Positions 23,865 to 30,872 of a DNA stretch of 50,896 nucleotides are shown in pieces. The notes beneath the pieces were generated by a model. That model saw nothing but the letters and a program-made list of their open reading frames with translations, was not told the DNA's origin and searched no databases. Source of the stretch: DAOTWP01 sp034435675 (GTDB lineage: Bacteria > Chloroflexota > Anaerolineae > Aggregatilineales > Phototrophicaceae); assembly GCA_034435675.1 (NCBI GenBank), contig DAOTWP010000185.1:1-50896 (forward strand). The letters are read 5' to 3'. A program made the position numbers and the translations under genes. The stretch's first letter is position 1; every line of letters starts with the position of its first letter.

Positions 23865-24563
23865 ATGAGTACAACCCTTTCACCTTCAGCATCCGTTCAG
23901 CAGCTTCAGCGCCGTACAGAACGCTACGAATTTGCCGACGGTGTGCGCGATTTCCAGATGGCGGTGATGCTCCTGGGCATCGGGCTGCTGCATCTCTTTG
24001 TCTGGGACTTACCGCAGGTCTGGCTGCCTGCGCTGGTCGAATTTAAGCGCGCGCAGGGCGATGTTTTGACGATCGTGCTGATTATCGTGATCTTCCTCGT
24101 GCCATCCCTGCTGACGTGGGGCGCGCAGAACCTGATGAACACCTACATCCGCCGTCGCTGGTTGTGGCGCGAAACCGGGGTGATCAAACCGAAAACCTCC
24201 CTGCTGCCGCGACTGGTGCTGTTCACCGGGCTGGCGCTGATGCTGCTGATTTTTGCGGGCGGCATGCTGCTGGCGCCTGTACTGCGTGATCCCTGGCTGT
24301 TCGTGCGGGCGATTCATCTGGGCACGGGCGTAGAACTGGCATTCATGTATTTTGTGCTCGGTCGCCGCTGGCAGATTCCGCGCTATCGCCTGCTGGCGCT
24401 GGCGGGGCTGCTGGGGACGGTGGCGCTGGTGCTGCTGCCGCTGAGTATTGGGCTGCTGGGGCTGCTGGTCTGCGGTTACTGGGTGGGCTGCCTCAGTGTC
24501 AGCGGGGTTTACGGCGTGCGTGCGGTGGCAGCGCAGCAGCAGGAGGTCGCCGGTGGAGCGTGA
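23865..24563 (+). CDS. Polytopic membrane protein of unknown function
   Basis: A 232-residue membrane protein with about six hydrophobic helices (residues 30-48, 67-85, 115-138, 150-166, 176-195 and 196-216) and a basic loop (YIRRRWLWRETGVIKPK). The N-terminal 28 residues are cytosolic and polar. ATG at 23865 has AGGAGG eight bases upstream. Its 3' end overlaps the winged-helix regulator gene by 11 bases, so the two proteins are made together under a promoter with an overlapping palindromic operator. No known transporter signature is visible; a membrane component controlled by, or signalling to, the regulator is inferred. Confidence 0.8.
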   Translation: MSTTLSPSASVQQLQRRTERYEFADGVRDFQMAVMLLGIGLLHLFVWDLPQVWLPALVEFKRAQGDVLTIVLIIVIFLVPSLLTWGAQNLMNTYIRRRWLWRETGVIKPKTSLLPRLVLFTGLALMLLIFAGGMLLAPVLRDPWLFVRAIHLGTGVELAFMYFVLGRRWQIPRYRLLALAGLLGTVALVLLPLSIGLLGLLVCGYWVGCLSVSGVYGVRAVAAQQQEVAGGA

Positions 24564-24867
24564 AATTCAGGATATGACCACGATTGATCGGATGATTCAT
24601 GAACCGGCGCGGCTGGCAATCGTCGCGGTGTTGTCTTCCTGCGAAAGCGCGGATTTTAAGGCGCTGCTGCATCTGACCGGGCTGACCAAAGGCAATCTTT
24701 CGGCGCAATTGCAAAAGCTGGAAGAAGCAGGCTATGTGATGATCAGCAAAAGCTTCAAGGATCGTTACCCGCACACCACCTGCGCGCTGACCGACACCGG
24801 GCGGCGCGCCTTTACCGAATACTGGCGGCGGATCAAGGCGCTGGGCGGCACGCTGGATCTGGGCTGA
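24553..24867 (+). CDS. Winged-helix transcriptional regulator (MarR/ArsR-like)
   Basis: A 104-residue DNA-binding protein. Residues 15-90 form a winged helix: IHEPARLAIVAVLS, recognition region TGLTKGNLSAQLQKLEEAGYV, wing SKSFKDRYPHTTCALTDTGRR. This is the pattern of the small stand-alone winged-helix regulators that act as dimers. The start is GTG at 24553, six bases after AGGAGG and inside the end of the membrane-protein gene. An ATG at 24574 has no ribosome site. It is a likely repressor of its own operon through the palindrome at 23817-23831. Confidence 0.88.
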   Translation: MEREIQDMTTIDRMIHEPARLAIVAVLSSCESADFKALLHLTGLTKGNLSAQLQKLEEAGYVMISKSFKDRYPHTTCALTDTGRRAFTEYWRRIKALGGTLDLG

Positions 24868-25001
24868 CACGGGCGGCGAAATTGTGCCGCCTTCCAGAAC
24901 CATGACGCTTGCCGGGTAGTTGCTGTGGTACACTCATTGCGAGGTTGGTTTTGCGTTTCTTTTCTCAGCCCGAAAAAGATGCATAAGGAGCAAGCGGCAC
25001 A

Positions 25002-25436
25002 ATGGCAACCATCGAAAAAGAGATCGTCATTAACGCCAGCACCGAGCAGATTGACCGCTACGCGCTGGACGCGACCACATGGCCCCAGTGGTTCGCGGGC
25101 GTGCAGGCAGCCGAAACTGACGGGCAGTTTCCGCAGGTCGGTGGACAGGTGCGCACGCAGTATCGGTCTATGGGGGTTACGTTTGAACTGATGATGACGA
25201 CCTCGGCGCTTCAGATTGGCGACCATGTCACGTTTCAGATGGCGGGCATGATTAACGGCGAACAGCGCTGGCATTATGAACCCGTCAGCGGGGGCACCAA
25301 GGTGGTCTGTGTGATGGAGTACGAACTGCCGGGTGGGGGATTGGGCGCTATTGCCGACAAGCTGCTGTTCCAGCGCACCAACAGCGCCAGCATTGAGGAG
25401 AGCCTGAGCAACCTGAAACGGGTTGTGGAGGGCTGA
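25002..25436 (+). CDS. SRPBCC/START-like protein
   Basis: A 144-residue single-domain protein of the SRPBCC helix-grip fold: EIVINASTEQIDRYALDATTWPQWFAGV is the typical first strand and helices (V-x-I-x-A-x-x-E-x-V, then W-x-x-W), and the C-terminal long helix runs through ASIEESLSNLKRVVE. Such proteins bind hydrophobic ligands; some are polyketide cyclases. No ligand can be named. AGGAGC lies ahead of the ATG. It is a single gene, closed by a terminator shared with rplT. Confidence 0.85.
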   Translation: MATIEKEIVINASTEQIDRYALDATTWPQWFAGVQAAETDGQFPQVGGQVRTQYRSMGVTFELMMTTSALQIGDHVTFQMAGMINGEQRWHYEPVSGGTKVVCVMEYELPGGGLGAIADKLLFQRTNSASIEESLSNLKRVVEG

Positions 25437-25478
25437 AGCGGCGCGAACCTGCCGCAGCAAATCACTGTAACAACAACA

Positions 25479-25510
25479 GGCGTCCCTGAGTGTGGACGCC
25501 CGTTTGTTGG
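25479..25510. terminator. Bidirectional terminator between SRPBCC gene and rplT
   Basis: GGCGTCC (25479-25485) pairs with GGACGCC (25494-25500). CGTTTGTT follows on the plus strand, and TGTTGTTGTTA follows on the minus strand, serving the convergent genes. Confidence 0.7.
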
Positions 25511-25523
25511 CGATTGCGGAGAT

Positions 25524-25880
25524 TTATTTCTGGTGCTGCTGTGCCAGCGCGGCGATTTTGGTGAAGGTCTGCGGGTCGCGGACGGCGATGTCCGACAGCA
25601 CCTTGCGATCCAGTTCCACCTGCGCCTGCTTCAGCCCGTATATAAAGCGGCTGTAGCTCAAGCCGTTGCTGCGTGAAGCGGCGTTGATGCGCGTAATCCA
25701 CAGGCGGCGCAGCTGCCGCCGACGCTGGCGGCGGTCACGGTAGGCATACCAGAGGCTCTTGATCATCGCTTCGTTGGAGCGTTTCCACAGCCGTCCCCGG
25801 CTGCCAAACTGCCCCTTAACCATTTTGATGATCTTTTTGTGCTTATGCCGGCGCACAACACCGGTTTTTGAACGTGGCAT
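25524..25880 (-). CDS. rplT: 50S ribosomal protein L20
   Basis: Binds 23S rRNA early in large-subunit assembly; in several bacteria it also represses its own operon by binding the mRNA. The 118 residues match L20 along the whole length: MPRSKTGVVRRHKHKKIIK, AYRDRRQRRRQLRRLWITRI and NAASRSNGLSYSRFI. AGGAAC lies ahead of the ATG. It is the last gene of the infC-rpmI-rplT operon, with an unusually long 178-base gap to rpmI that contains alternative hairpins. Confidence 0.98.
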   Translation of the reverse strand: MPRSKTGVVRRHKHKKIIKMVKGQFGSRGRLWKRSNEAMIKSLWYAYRDRRQRRRQLRRLWITRINAASRSNGLSYSRFIYGLKQAQVELDRKVLSDIAVRDPQTFTKIAALAQQHQK

Positions 25881-25972
25881 TGTCTGTTCCTGTTCTGTAG
25901 AGGCAAGGGAGCGCCGTAGTTACCACGATGCTGCTTCGCCTTCCCCTACACTGCTGCGATACGATGAAAAGG

Positions 25973-25998
25973 GCTGCGCCGGGCTGCGCGGGCGCAGC
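25973..25998 (-). promoter_or_regulatory. Alternative hairpins/attenuator in the rpmI-rplT gap
   Basis: On the plus strand GCTGCGCC (25973-25980) and GCTGCGC (25983-25989) can each pair with GGCGCAGC (25991-25998), so two exclusive hairpins are possible. On the transcribed minus strand the outer one is followed by CCTTTTC, like a weak terminator. Confidence 0.4.
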
Positions 25999-26058
25999 AG
26001 CAGTTCCTGACACTCAGCGGCACAGGGGCGCGTCGTCAGGACCTCAATCCGGCGGGGG

Positions 26059-26301
26059 TTAAGCCGGCGGATTTGCCCGGTAACGGTGCATATACGGCGC
26101 CAAACGCTTGACACGGCGGGCATTGGTGTTGTTGACCATTTCCAGCATGCGTGTGAATTTCGCTTTGGTGCGCTTGGGGGTGCGGCGGCGCAGATGGCTC
26201 TTGCCACCTTTGGTCTGCATGACTTTGCCGCTGCCTGTCATTCTGAAACGCTTGGCAGTTGCCTTGTGCGTTTTGAGCTTATATTTCTTCAGCTTGCCCA
26301 C
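26059..26301 (-). CDS. rpmI: 50S ribosomal protein L35
   Basis: Small basic ribosomal protein of the large subunit. KLKTHKATAKRFRMTGSGKV is the L35 signature, and VKRLAPYMHRYR is the usual end. The product is 80 residues against the usual 64-66, because of about seven extra residues at the N-terminus and a longer tail. Two starts are possible: GTG at 26301 (GGAG ten bases away) and TTG at 26307 (GGAG four bases away); I list the GTG. It is the middle gene of the infC-rpmI-rplT operon. A hairpin between infC and rpmI (26383-26401) may lower read-through. Confidence 0.95.
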   Translation of the reverse strand: MGKLKKYKLKTHKATAKRFRMTGSGKVMQTKGGKSHLRRRTPKRTKAKFTRMLEMVNNTNARRVKRLAPYMHRYRANPPA

Positions 26302-26382
26302 GATCAATTATCTCCACTGTGCAACGTGTCCTGAGTTGGTTTCTGCCGGATGCACTGTGCTCATCTGGCAGTGTCACGTAAA

Positions 26383-26401
26383 GGCGACCTCTGTGGTCGC
26401 C
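26383..26401 (-). terminator. Weak hairpin between infC and rpmI
   Basis: GGCGACC (26383-26389) and GGTCGCC (26395-26401) form a 7-base stem. On the minus strand it is followed by TTTACG, so it could be a partial terminator or attenuator inside the operon. Confidence 0.4.
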
Positions 26402-26410
26402 CCTACGCTG

Positions 26411-26947
26411 CTATTTCTTCTTGTCCGGCTGGGGTGCCAGCACCATCAGCATTGTGCCGCCGTCCATACTGGGTCTTTGCTCAATTACGGCGATATCCTT
26501 AAGTTCTTCAAAGATGCGGTTGAGCCGTTCCAGCGCAATATCCGGATAGTCGCGTTCGCGCCCACGGAAGCGCACCCGCACCCGCACTTTCATGCCTTCC
26601 TCAATCCATTCGCGTGCGCGCTTGATGCTGAAGCCCAGATGATGATCATCGGTTTTTGGGCGCAGTTGGATTTCCTTGATTTCGATGATCTTTTGCGCCT
26701 TGCGCGCCTTGCGTTCGCGCCGCTGCTTTTCGTACTGGAATTTGCCGAAGTCCATAATCCGGCAGACCGGCGGACTCGCATTGGGCGCGACTTCCACCAG
26801 GTCCAAGCCTCTTTCTTCAGCAATTTCCAGTGCTCTGGAAAGCGTCAGCACGCCGAGGTTGACATTCTCATTGTTGGCATCCCCGGTAATGACGCGAACT
26901 TCGCGGGCGCGAATCTGGCGATTAATGCGATACTCTGAGGAAGAAAT
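26411..26947 (-). CDS. infC: Translation initiation factor IF-3, starting at ATT
   Basis: Binds the 30S subunit and checks the start codon. The frame gives the full IF-3 sequence only if it begins at ATT (26947): then SSSEYRINRQIRAREVRVI, the conserved N-domain opening, precedes LTLSRALEIAEERGLDLVEV, ICRIMDFGKFQYE and the C-domain RVRVRFRGRE. An in-frame TAG lies six codons before the ATT, and the first canonical start (GTG at 26851) would remove 32 conserved residues. AGAGGA is ten bases upstream of the ATT. An AUU start is the known autoregulatory start of infC in E. coli and relatives. Length 178 residues, normal. It is the first gene of the operon. Confidence 0.95.
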   Translation of the reverse strand: MSSSEYRINRQIRAREVRVITGDANNENVNLGVLTLSRALEIAEERGLDLVEVAPNASPPVCRIMDFGKFQYEKQRRERKARKAQKIIEIKEIQLRPKTDDHHLGFSIKRAREWIEEGMKVRVRVRFRGRERDYPDIALERLNRIFEELKDIAVIEQRPSMDGGTMLMVLAPQPDKKK

Positions 26948-27012
26948 GACCCCATATCCTCTCTATGCACTGTCGAAATTTAAGCCACAAATCCGAAGGG
27001 ATTTTGAGGAGA

Positions 27013-27041
27013 AGTCTAGCACAGCCCCTACTTGGCGTCAA
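27013..27041 (-). promoter_or_regulatory. Promoter of the infC-rpmI-rplT operon
   Basis: On the minus strand TTGACG (27041-27036) and TAGACT (27018-27013) are exactly 17 bases apart. Transcription would start near 27006, leaving a leader of about 60 bases before the ATT start. Confidence 0.7.
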
Positions 27042-27105
27042 TACGCGGCACAGGCGCAACTCACAGCACACACAGATTGTTACTGTCTGCTGCCTGGAGC
27101 CTTTC

Positions 27106-27158
27106 CCTAAACCTATCTTCCTGAACAAGGAGATTAATCCCCTTGTGCGGGTTTACGG
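27106..27158. repeat. Short palindromic element, relative of the element at 30701-30872
   Basis: The centre is ACAAGGAGATT|AATCCCCTTGT (27125-27146), an 11-base inverted repeat with one mismatch and no loop. The ends are CCTAAACC (27106-27113) and GGTTTACGG (27150-27158), also inverted. Both ends match those of the larger element at 30701-30872, which looks like the same element with a longer middle. Confidence 0.65.
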
Positions 27159-27264
27159 ATAGCCACTTATGGCGCTGCAAGCGGCATACCCGCACGGGCA
27201 GCACCCAGCCCGGTTCGCTGTACGCTGAGGCATGCCGGCAGCGTATCTGCGAAACATCAGACGG

Positions 27265-27624
27265 TCATGCGCTGGCGCGCTGGTCATCGGCGAGAATGTC
27301 CATCTGCGGATGTTTATCGGCAAATCCGCGCACATCCTCCAGTGCCTGCACGAACATTTCCAGCAGTTCCGCGTCATCGCCTTTGAAGCGCCGCAGTGTT
27401 TGGATCGCACACGCTGCGCAGCCGCGCATTGCCCGGTAGCTGTCCGTTTCGCAGGACATGCAGCCATTCAGCCGGATCATCAGCAGCATAAAGGCGAGCT
27501 TGTCTTCATGGGTTTCGGGCAGTCTGGCGACACGCTGCACCAGCGTTTCCCATTCTCCACCCCGTGTTTTAGGCAGCGCAGGAATGGCAGTATGCGGAAA
27601 GAGCAGTTCATTTTCGGAATACAT
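27265..27624 (-). CDS. Small hypothetical protein with two CxxC motifs
   Basis: A 119-residue cytosolic helical protein. The core DKLAFMLLMIRLNGCMSCET is followed by RGCAACA: four cysteines (C55, C58, C69, C72) in a C-x2-C-x10-C-x2-C layout that could bind zinc or an iron-sulfur cluster, or be redox active. There is a loose similarity to the AhpD/carboxymuconolactone-decarboxylase helix with its CxxC, but the second pair is unusual for that family. The start is ATG at 27624 with AGGGGG ahead. It is transcribed alone, divergent from the lipoprotein gene. I do not recognise a named family. Confidence 0.72.
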   Translation of the reverse strand: MYSENELLFPHTAIPALPKTRGGEWETLVQRVARLPETHEDKLAFMLLMIRLNGCMSCETDSYRAMRGCAACAIQTLRRFKGDDAELLEMFVQALEDVRGFADKHPQMDILADDQRASA

Positions 27625-27689
27625 AATGCCCCCTGTGTCTTCTGAGTCATGTGGAACGCGGGTCGGGAATTGTTGACAGTGTTTGGGTT

Positions 27690-27706
27690 TGTGACACAAC
27701 CTGTCA
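27690..27706. promoter_or_regulatory. Inverted repeat in the divergent gap
   Basis: GTGACA (27690-27695) and TGTCAC (27701-27706) with a 5-base centre, between the CxxC-protein gene (minus) and the lipoprotein gene (plus). A possible operator for either gene. Confidence 0.4.
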
Positions 27707-27902
27707 CTAAGATCAGCATAATTTATCATGGCAGGGCTGGCAACTGGTACTGAAGTCCCATTACTGGATATGGAACTCGTTTGATTCGAACTTGCAGGTA
27801 TCTGTGGCTGCCCGATTTCCCGCTGCACACGGCGCACGAAATGAGTATGATGAAGGCACTACAGCGCCAGAGTCTAGCCGAGGAAACGAGCTGTCAGAAA
27901 TC

Positions 27903-29144
27903 ATGAGCCGTGCAAGTCGGAATGCGAGTCGGGAGTTCTACCCAATATTAGGCTGGTCGGGGATGCTGTGGCTGGCACTGTCAGCGCTGCTGACGGCGTG
28001 CAGCGGTGGCGCGGTGGTCTTTGCCCCGGCTGCGCCCCCGCCGGATGTTTCGCCCGCGCCGTACAGCCATCCCAGCGGCACTTTTTCGCTGCTGGCGCCG
28101 CGCAGTTGGGCATTGTACGAGCAGAACACGACAACCCTTGCCGCCGCCGCGTTCACCCCGCCGGGCGAAACCGAACCGGTGCTGGTGGTGGCAGCGGTGA
28201 ATCTGGGTGCAGACCTTGACCCGGCTCGCATCAACGAACTGCTCAACCTGTACCAGCAGGAGATTCGCCCCGATCACGCCTATTACAAGCAGGAGTCACG
28301 CGAAGCGATGGGGGATGGCAGTTGGCGTATGACCGGGCTGCGCCAGTACCCCGGGGGCATCACGCGGCAGGTGAATACCTTTTTCGACTGGCAGGGATCG
28401 TTGGTGATCGTCAGCGAGGTGCTGCTGCCGCTGGCGGATACCCCCGCCGCGCAGGCTGCCGCACGGATAGCCGAATTGCAGCGGGCGCTCAACAGCGTGA
28501 TCGCTGGCACGGGCAGCAGCCTGCAACCCGCGCCGCTGTCTACCTTCGAGTTCGTCGCCCGCAGCGGGGTCGAAATCGAGCATGTCTCTGCATGGCGCAC
28601 GCCGGAAGGGATCTTTTACATCACCGGGGAACTGCACAACACGGGCACAGTGCTGCTGGTGGATGTGCCTGTGCGGGCGGTGCTGCAAACGGCAGACGGG
28701 CTGCCGGTTGCCGAAGCGCTGGACGTGGCGATGCTGCGTGCGATCCCGCCGGGTAGTTACGCCCCGTTCAGTCTGCGGTTTGGGGCAGGGCAGCCTGCGC
28801 TGACAACAGGTTATGTGCTCGAAGTGGGCAGCGTGCCTGTGCCGCAGGACGGCGTTGTGTTCATCGGCGATGAGGCGCTGGATGTGCGCGATGAACTGGT
28901 CTTCACGCCGGAGGGGGCGCTGGTCATCAGCGGGACAGTCACCAACACCGGGACGCAAACCGCCCGCGACCTGCGCGCCGTTGTCACGTTGTTTGACGAG
29001 GCGCGGCTGGTAACGGCGGCAGCATTCGCCGAGGTCAACCCGCCGGTGCTGGCAGCGGGCGAAACCGGCAGCTACAGCTTCATCCTGCGCGAATATGGCA
29101 GCAGCCCGGCGAATTACGTTGTAAGCGTTCAGGGGACGCCGTAA
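27903..29144 (+). CDS. Lipoprotein with two FxLYD-like domains
   Basis: A 413-residue membrane-anchored lipoprotein. The start is ATG at 27903: this gives a basic N-region and a lipobox LTAC with C33 lipidated; ATG at 27963 would leave no charged N-region. Residues 55-210 form an unassigned globular domain (SHPSGTFSLLAPRSWALYEQ, a PsbP/DcrB-like pattern). Two similar beta domains follow (about 230-315 and 325-410), each with ITGELHNTGT or ISGTVTNTGTQTARDL, typical of FxLYD-type domains. The downstream HAD gene starts two bases after the stop, so they form an operon. Confidence 0.82.
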   Translation: MSRASRNASREFYPILGWSGMLWLALSALLTACSGGAVVFAPAAPPPDVSPAPYSHPSGTFSLLAPRSWALYEQNTTTLAAAAFTPPGETEPVLVVAAVNLGADLDPARINELLNLYQQEIRPDHAYYKQESREAMGDGSWRMTGLRQYPGGITRQVNTFFDWQGSLVIVSEVLLPLADTPAAQAAARIAELQRALNSVIAGTGSSLQPAPLSTFEFVARSGVEIEHVSAWRTPEGIFYITGELHNTGTVLLVDVPVRAVLQTADGLPVAEALDVAMLRAIPPGSYAPFSLRFGAGQPALTTGYVLEVGSVPVPQDGVVFIGDEALDVRDELVFTPEGALVISGTVTNTGTQTARDLRAVVTLFDEARLVTAAAFAEVNPPVLAAGETGSYSFILREYGSSPANYVVSVQGTP

Positions 29145-29146
29145 CG

Positions 29147-29896
29147 ATGGCGGTGACGCATGTGCTGCTGGACATGCACGGCACACTGGTGGATGGCGCG
29201 CGGCTGACGCCGGCAATGGCGCGGGAAACCGGGCGGCTGCTGGCGGCGCGATATGGCGGTGATCCGCAGATGTGGGCAGATGCCTACAGGCGCATCGTGG
29301 CAGATTGGGACAGCTATATGACCGATCTGGATTTTGGCGCGGATGATGGTATCGCGCAGATGTGGGAAGCGCGCTACCGGACGACACGCGCGTCGTTCCG
29401 GCGGGCGAATATGCCCGAACCCACGCAGGAGGAACTATGGCAGCTTGCGCGGGAACTGCCCGTGCAGGCGGCGGTTGGCTGCACGGACGCCATTTACCCC
29501 GACGCCGTGCAGGCACTCCCAATGCTGCATGCACAGGGTTATGTGTTGGGCGCGTTCGCGCAGACCCCGGCAAAGCTGGCAGCGGCGGAGCTAACCGGCG
29601 GGGGTGTCCGGCAGTATTTCGCGGCAGTTATTGGGGCGGACAGCACGGGGCGGTTTCATAAGGATGCCGGCTATTTTGCCTTTGCAGCCAGGCAGCTTGG
29701 CGCAGCGCCGCAGTGCTGCGTGGTGGTGGATAATACGCTGGATGGCATTCACGGCGCGGCAGACGCGGGGATGCAGACCGTGCTGCTGTGCCGAGGCAGC
29801 GTGCCGCCGGGGGCGCGTGCTGCCGGGCATGTGCTGCACGGCGCTTCTGCGCCACTGCTGGGGCTGTTGGCATGGCTGCGCGAACTAGGACACTGA
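29147..29896 (+). CDS. HAD-superfamily hydrolase with D-x-H in motif I
   Basis: A 249-residue haloacid-dehalogenase fold protein, probably a phosphatase. Motif I is LLDMHGTLVD: the nucleophile D9 is present but the second Asp (normally D-x-D) is H11. Motif II is the Thr in GAFAQTPAK, motif III the Lys in RFHKDAGYF, motif IV VVVDNTLDGIHGA. A helical cap lies between about 20 and 100. His at the general acid-base position is unusual; haloacid dehalogenases have Tyr there, so the reaction may not be a standard phosphate cleavage. It starts two bases after the lipoprotein stop. Confidence 0.85.
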   Translation: MAVTHVLLDMHGTLVDGARLTPAMARETGRLLAARYGGDPQMWADAYRRIVADWDSYMTDLDFGADDGIAQMWEARYRTTRASFRRANMPEPTQEELWQLARELPVQAAVGCTDAIYPDAVQALPMLHAQGYVLGAFAQTPAKLAAAELTGGGVRQYFAAVIGADSTGRFHKDAGYFAFAARQLGAAPQCCVVVDNTLDGIHGAADAGMQTVLLCRGSVPPGARAAGHVLHGASAPLLGLLAWLRELGH

Positions 29897-29921
29897 CAAG
29901 ATTAAGTTGACTACTCAGATA

Positions 29922-30062
29922 CAGCCCTCACCCCCTCAGTCCCCCGCTCCCTAACGCCGCTGCGCGGCTGAGCGAGGGGCAGGGAAAATCCCCGGCAATT
30001 GGGTTGCGCCCCGCTCCTGGTGCCGAAGGCACGGTCGGGAGCGGGGTTGGGGGTGAGGGCTG
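29922..30062. repeat. 141-base inverted-repeat element (MITE/REP-like)
   Basis: Begins with CAGCCCTCACCCCC (29922-29935) and ends with its exact inverse GGGGGTGAGGGCTG (30049-30062). A second inner pair (CCGCTCCC near 29944, GGGAGCGG near 30038) and further internal hairpins follow. No open frame and no clear target-site duplication. Repeats of this C-rich type are scattered in Chloroflexota and Cyanobacteria genomes. It sits between two HAD genes. Confidence 0.75.
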
Positions 30063-30165
30063 GACAAGGGCATCGGGTGTCATTCGCATCTTGTTGGACT
30101 ACTAGAGCAGGCTTAACACAGGCAGGTTCTGGACGCTGCCTGATTCCCATAGACAGGAGGCGCAG

Positions 30166-30630
30166 ATGATGACGATTGAGATTCCCACGCGCACACCGCT
30201 GCGCATCGCGCATGTGGTGCTGGATGTGAACGGCACGATTGCTACTGATGGTGTGCTGATTGACGGTGTGAAGCCGCGCCTGTCCGCGCTGCGCGAACAG
30301 GTGGGCGTGCATCTGCTGACCGCCGACACGCACGGCAGGCAAACCGCGATTGACGCTGAACTGGGCATCAAGGCGACGATCATTACGCGCGGGACGGCGG
30401 AAAAAGGCGGCTATGTGCTGACGCTCGGCGCGGACGAGGTTTGCACGATTGGCAATGGCGCGAACGATGTGGCGATGTTTCAGGCGGCTGCGCTGCGCAT
30501 TGCCGTGCTGGGGCAGGAAGGGCTTTCGACGGCGCTGCTGGCGGCATCCGATGTGCTGGTGCGCGACATCAACGACGCCCTGGATCTGCTGCTGTACCCG
30601 GCGCGGCTGGTGGCAACCCTGCGGCGCTGA
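30166..30630 (+). CDS. Soluble P-type-ATPase-like HAD protein
   Basis: A 154-residue cap-less HAD protein resembling the catalytic core of P-type ATPases (COG4087 type). Motif I is VVLDVNGTIATDG: nucleophile D20, with Asn22 where most phosphatases have Asp. HLLTADTHG is motif II, K80 in TAEKGGYV is motif III and IGNGANDVAMFQAA (96-109) is motif IV, as in P-type ATPases. A phosphatase is likely; the substrate is unknown. AGGAGG lies five bases before the first of two ATGs. The repeat element at 29922-30062 separates it from the other HAD gene. Confidence 0.85.
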   Translation: MMTIEIPTRTPLRIAHVVLDVNGTIATDGVLIDGVKPRLSALREQVGVHLLTADTHGRQTAIDAELGIKATIITRGTAEKGGYVLTLGADEVCTIGNGANDVAMFQAAALRIAVLGQEGLSTALLAASDVLVRDINDALDLLLYPARLVATLRR

Positions 30631-30700
30631 GTGTCGGCACAACCTGGACAGGGCACGGCGCACCATTACGCCGTCTCGTGTTCGATTACTTAGGATTTAT

Positions 30701-30872
30701 CCATAAACCGGTTTTCCCGAACAAGGGGATTGTGCGCTTTAACGATTTAATACGGAGAACAAGGGCGGACATGCGCTGCGCTTAGGGGCGCCTGCGCCCG
30801 CTGAGCGCAGCAGTCCGTCCAAACGCCGTATTATGCTGGAAACCTGCATTATCCCCTTGTCGGCGTTTACGG
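30701..30872. repeat. 172-base nested palindromic element
   Basis: Nested inverted repeats: CCATAAAC (30701) with GTTTACGG (30865), ACAAGGGGAT (30721) with ATCCCCTTGT (30851), AATACGG (30749) with CCGTATT (30826), GGGCGGAC (30763) with GTCCGTCC (30813) and GCTGCGCT (30775) with AGCGCAGC (30804). The result is one long imperfect cruciform. It ends right at the stop codon of the MFS gene. Ends match the 53-base element at 27106-27158. Confidence 0.75.

Noticed and set aside
26411..26851. infC starting at GTG 26851
   Set aside because: Would remove 32 residues of the conserved IF-3 N-domain that are encoded in frame just upstream.
27690..27706. CRP-type binding site
   Set aside because: The half sites GTGA and TCAC are nine bases apart instead of six; kept only as an unassigned inverted repeat.
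28296..29573. Open frame of 425 codons on the minus strand
   Set aside because: Antisense to the lipoprotein and HAD genes, both of which have clear domains and signals; the frame has low-complexity Arg/Pro/His content.
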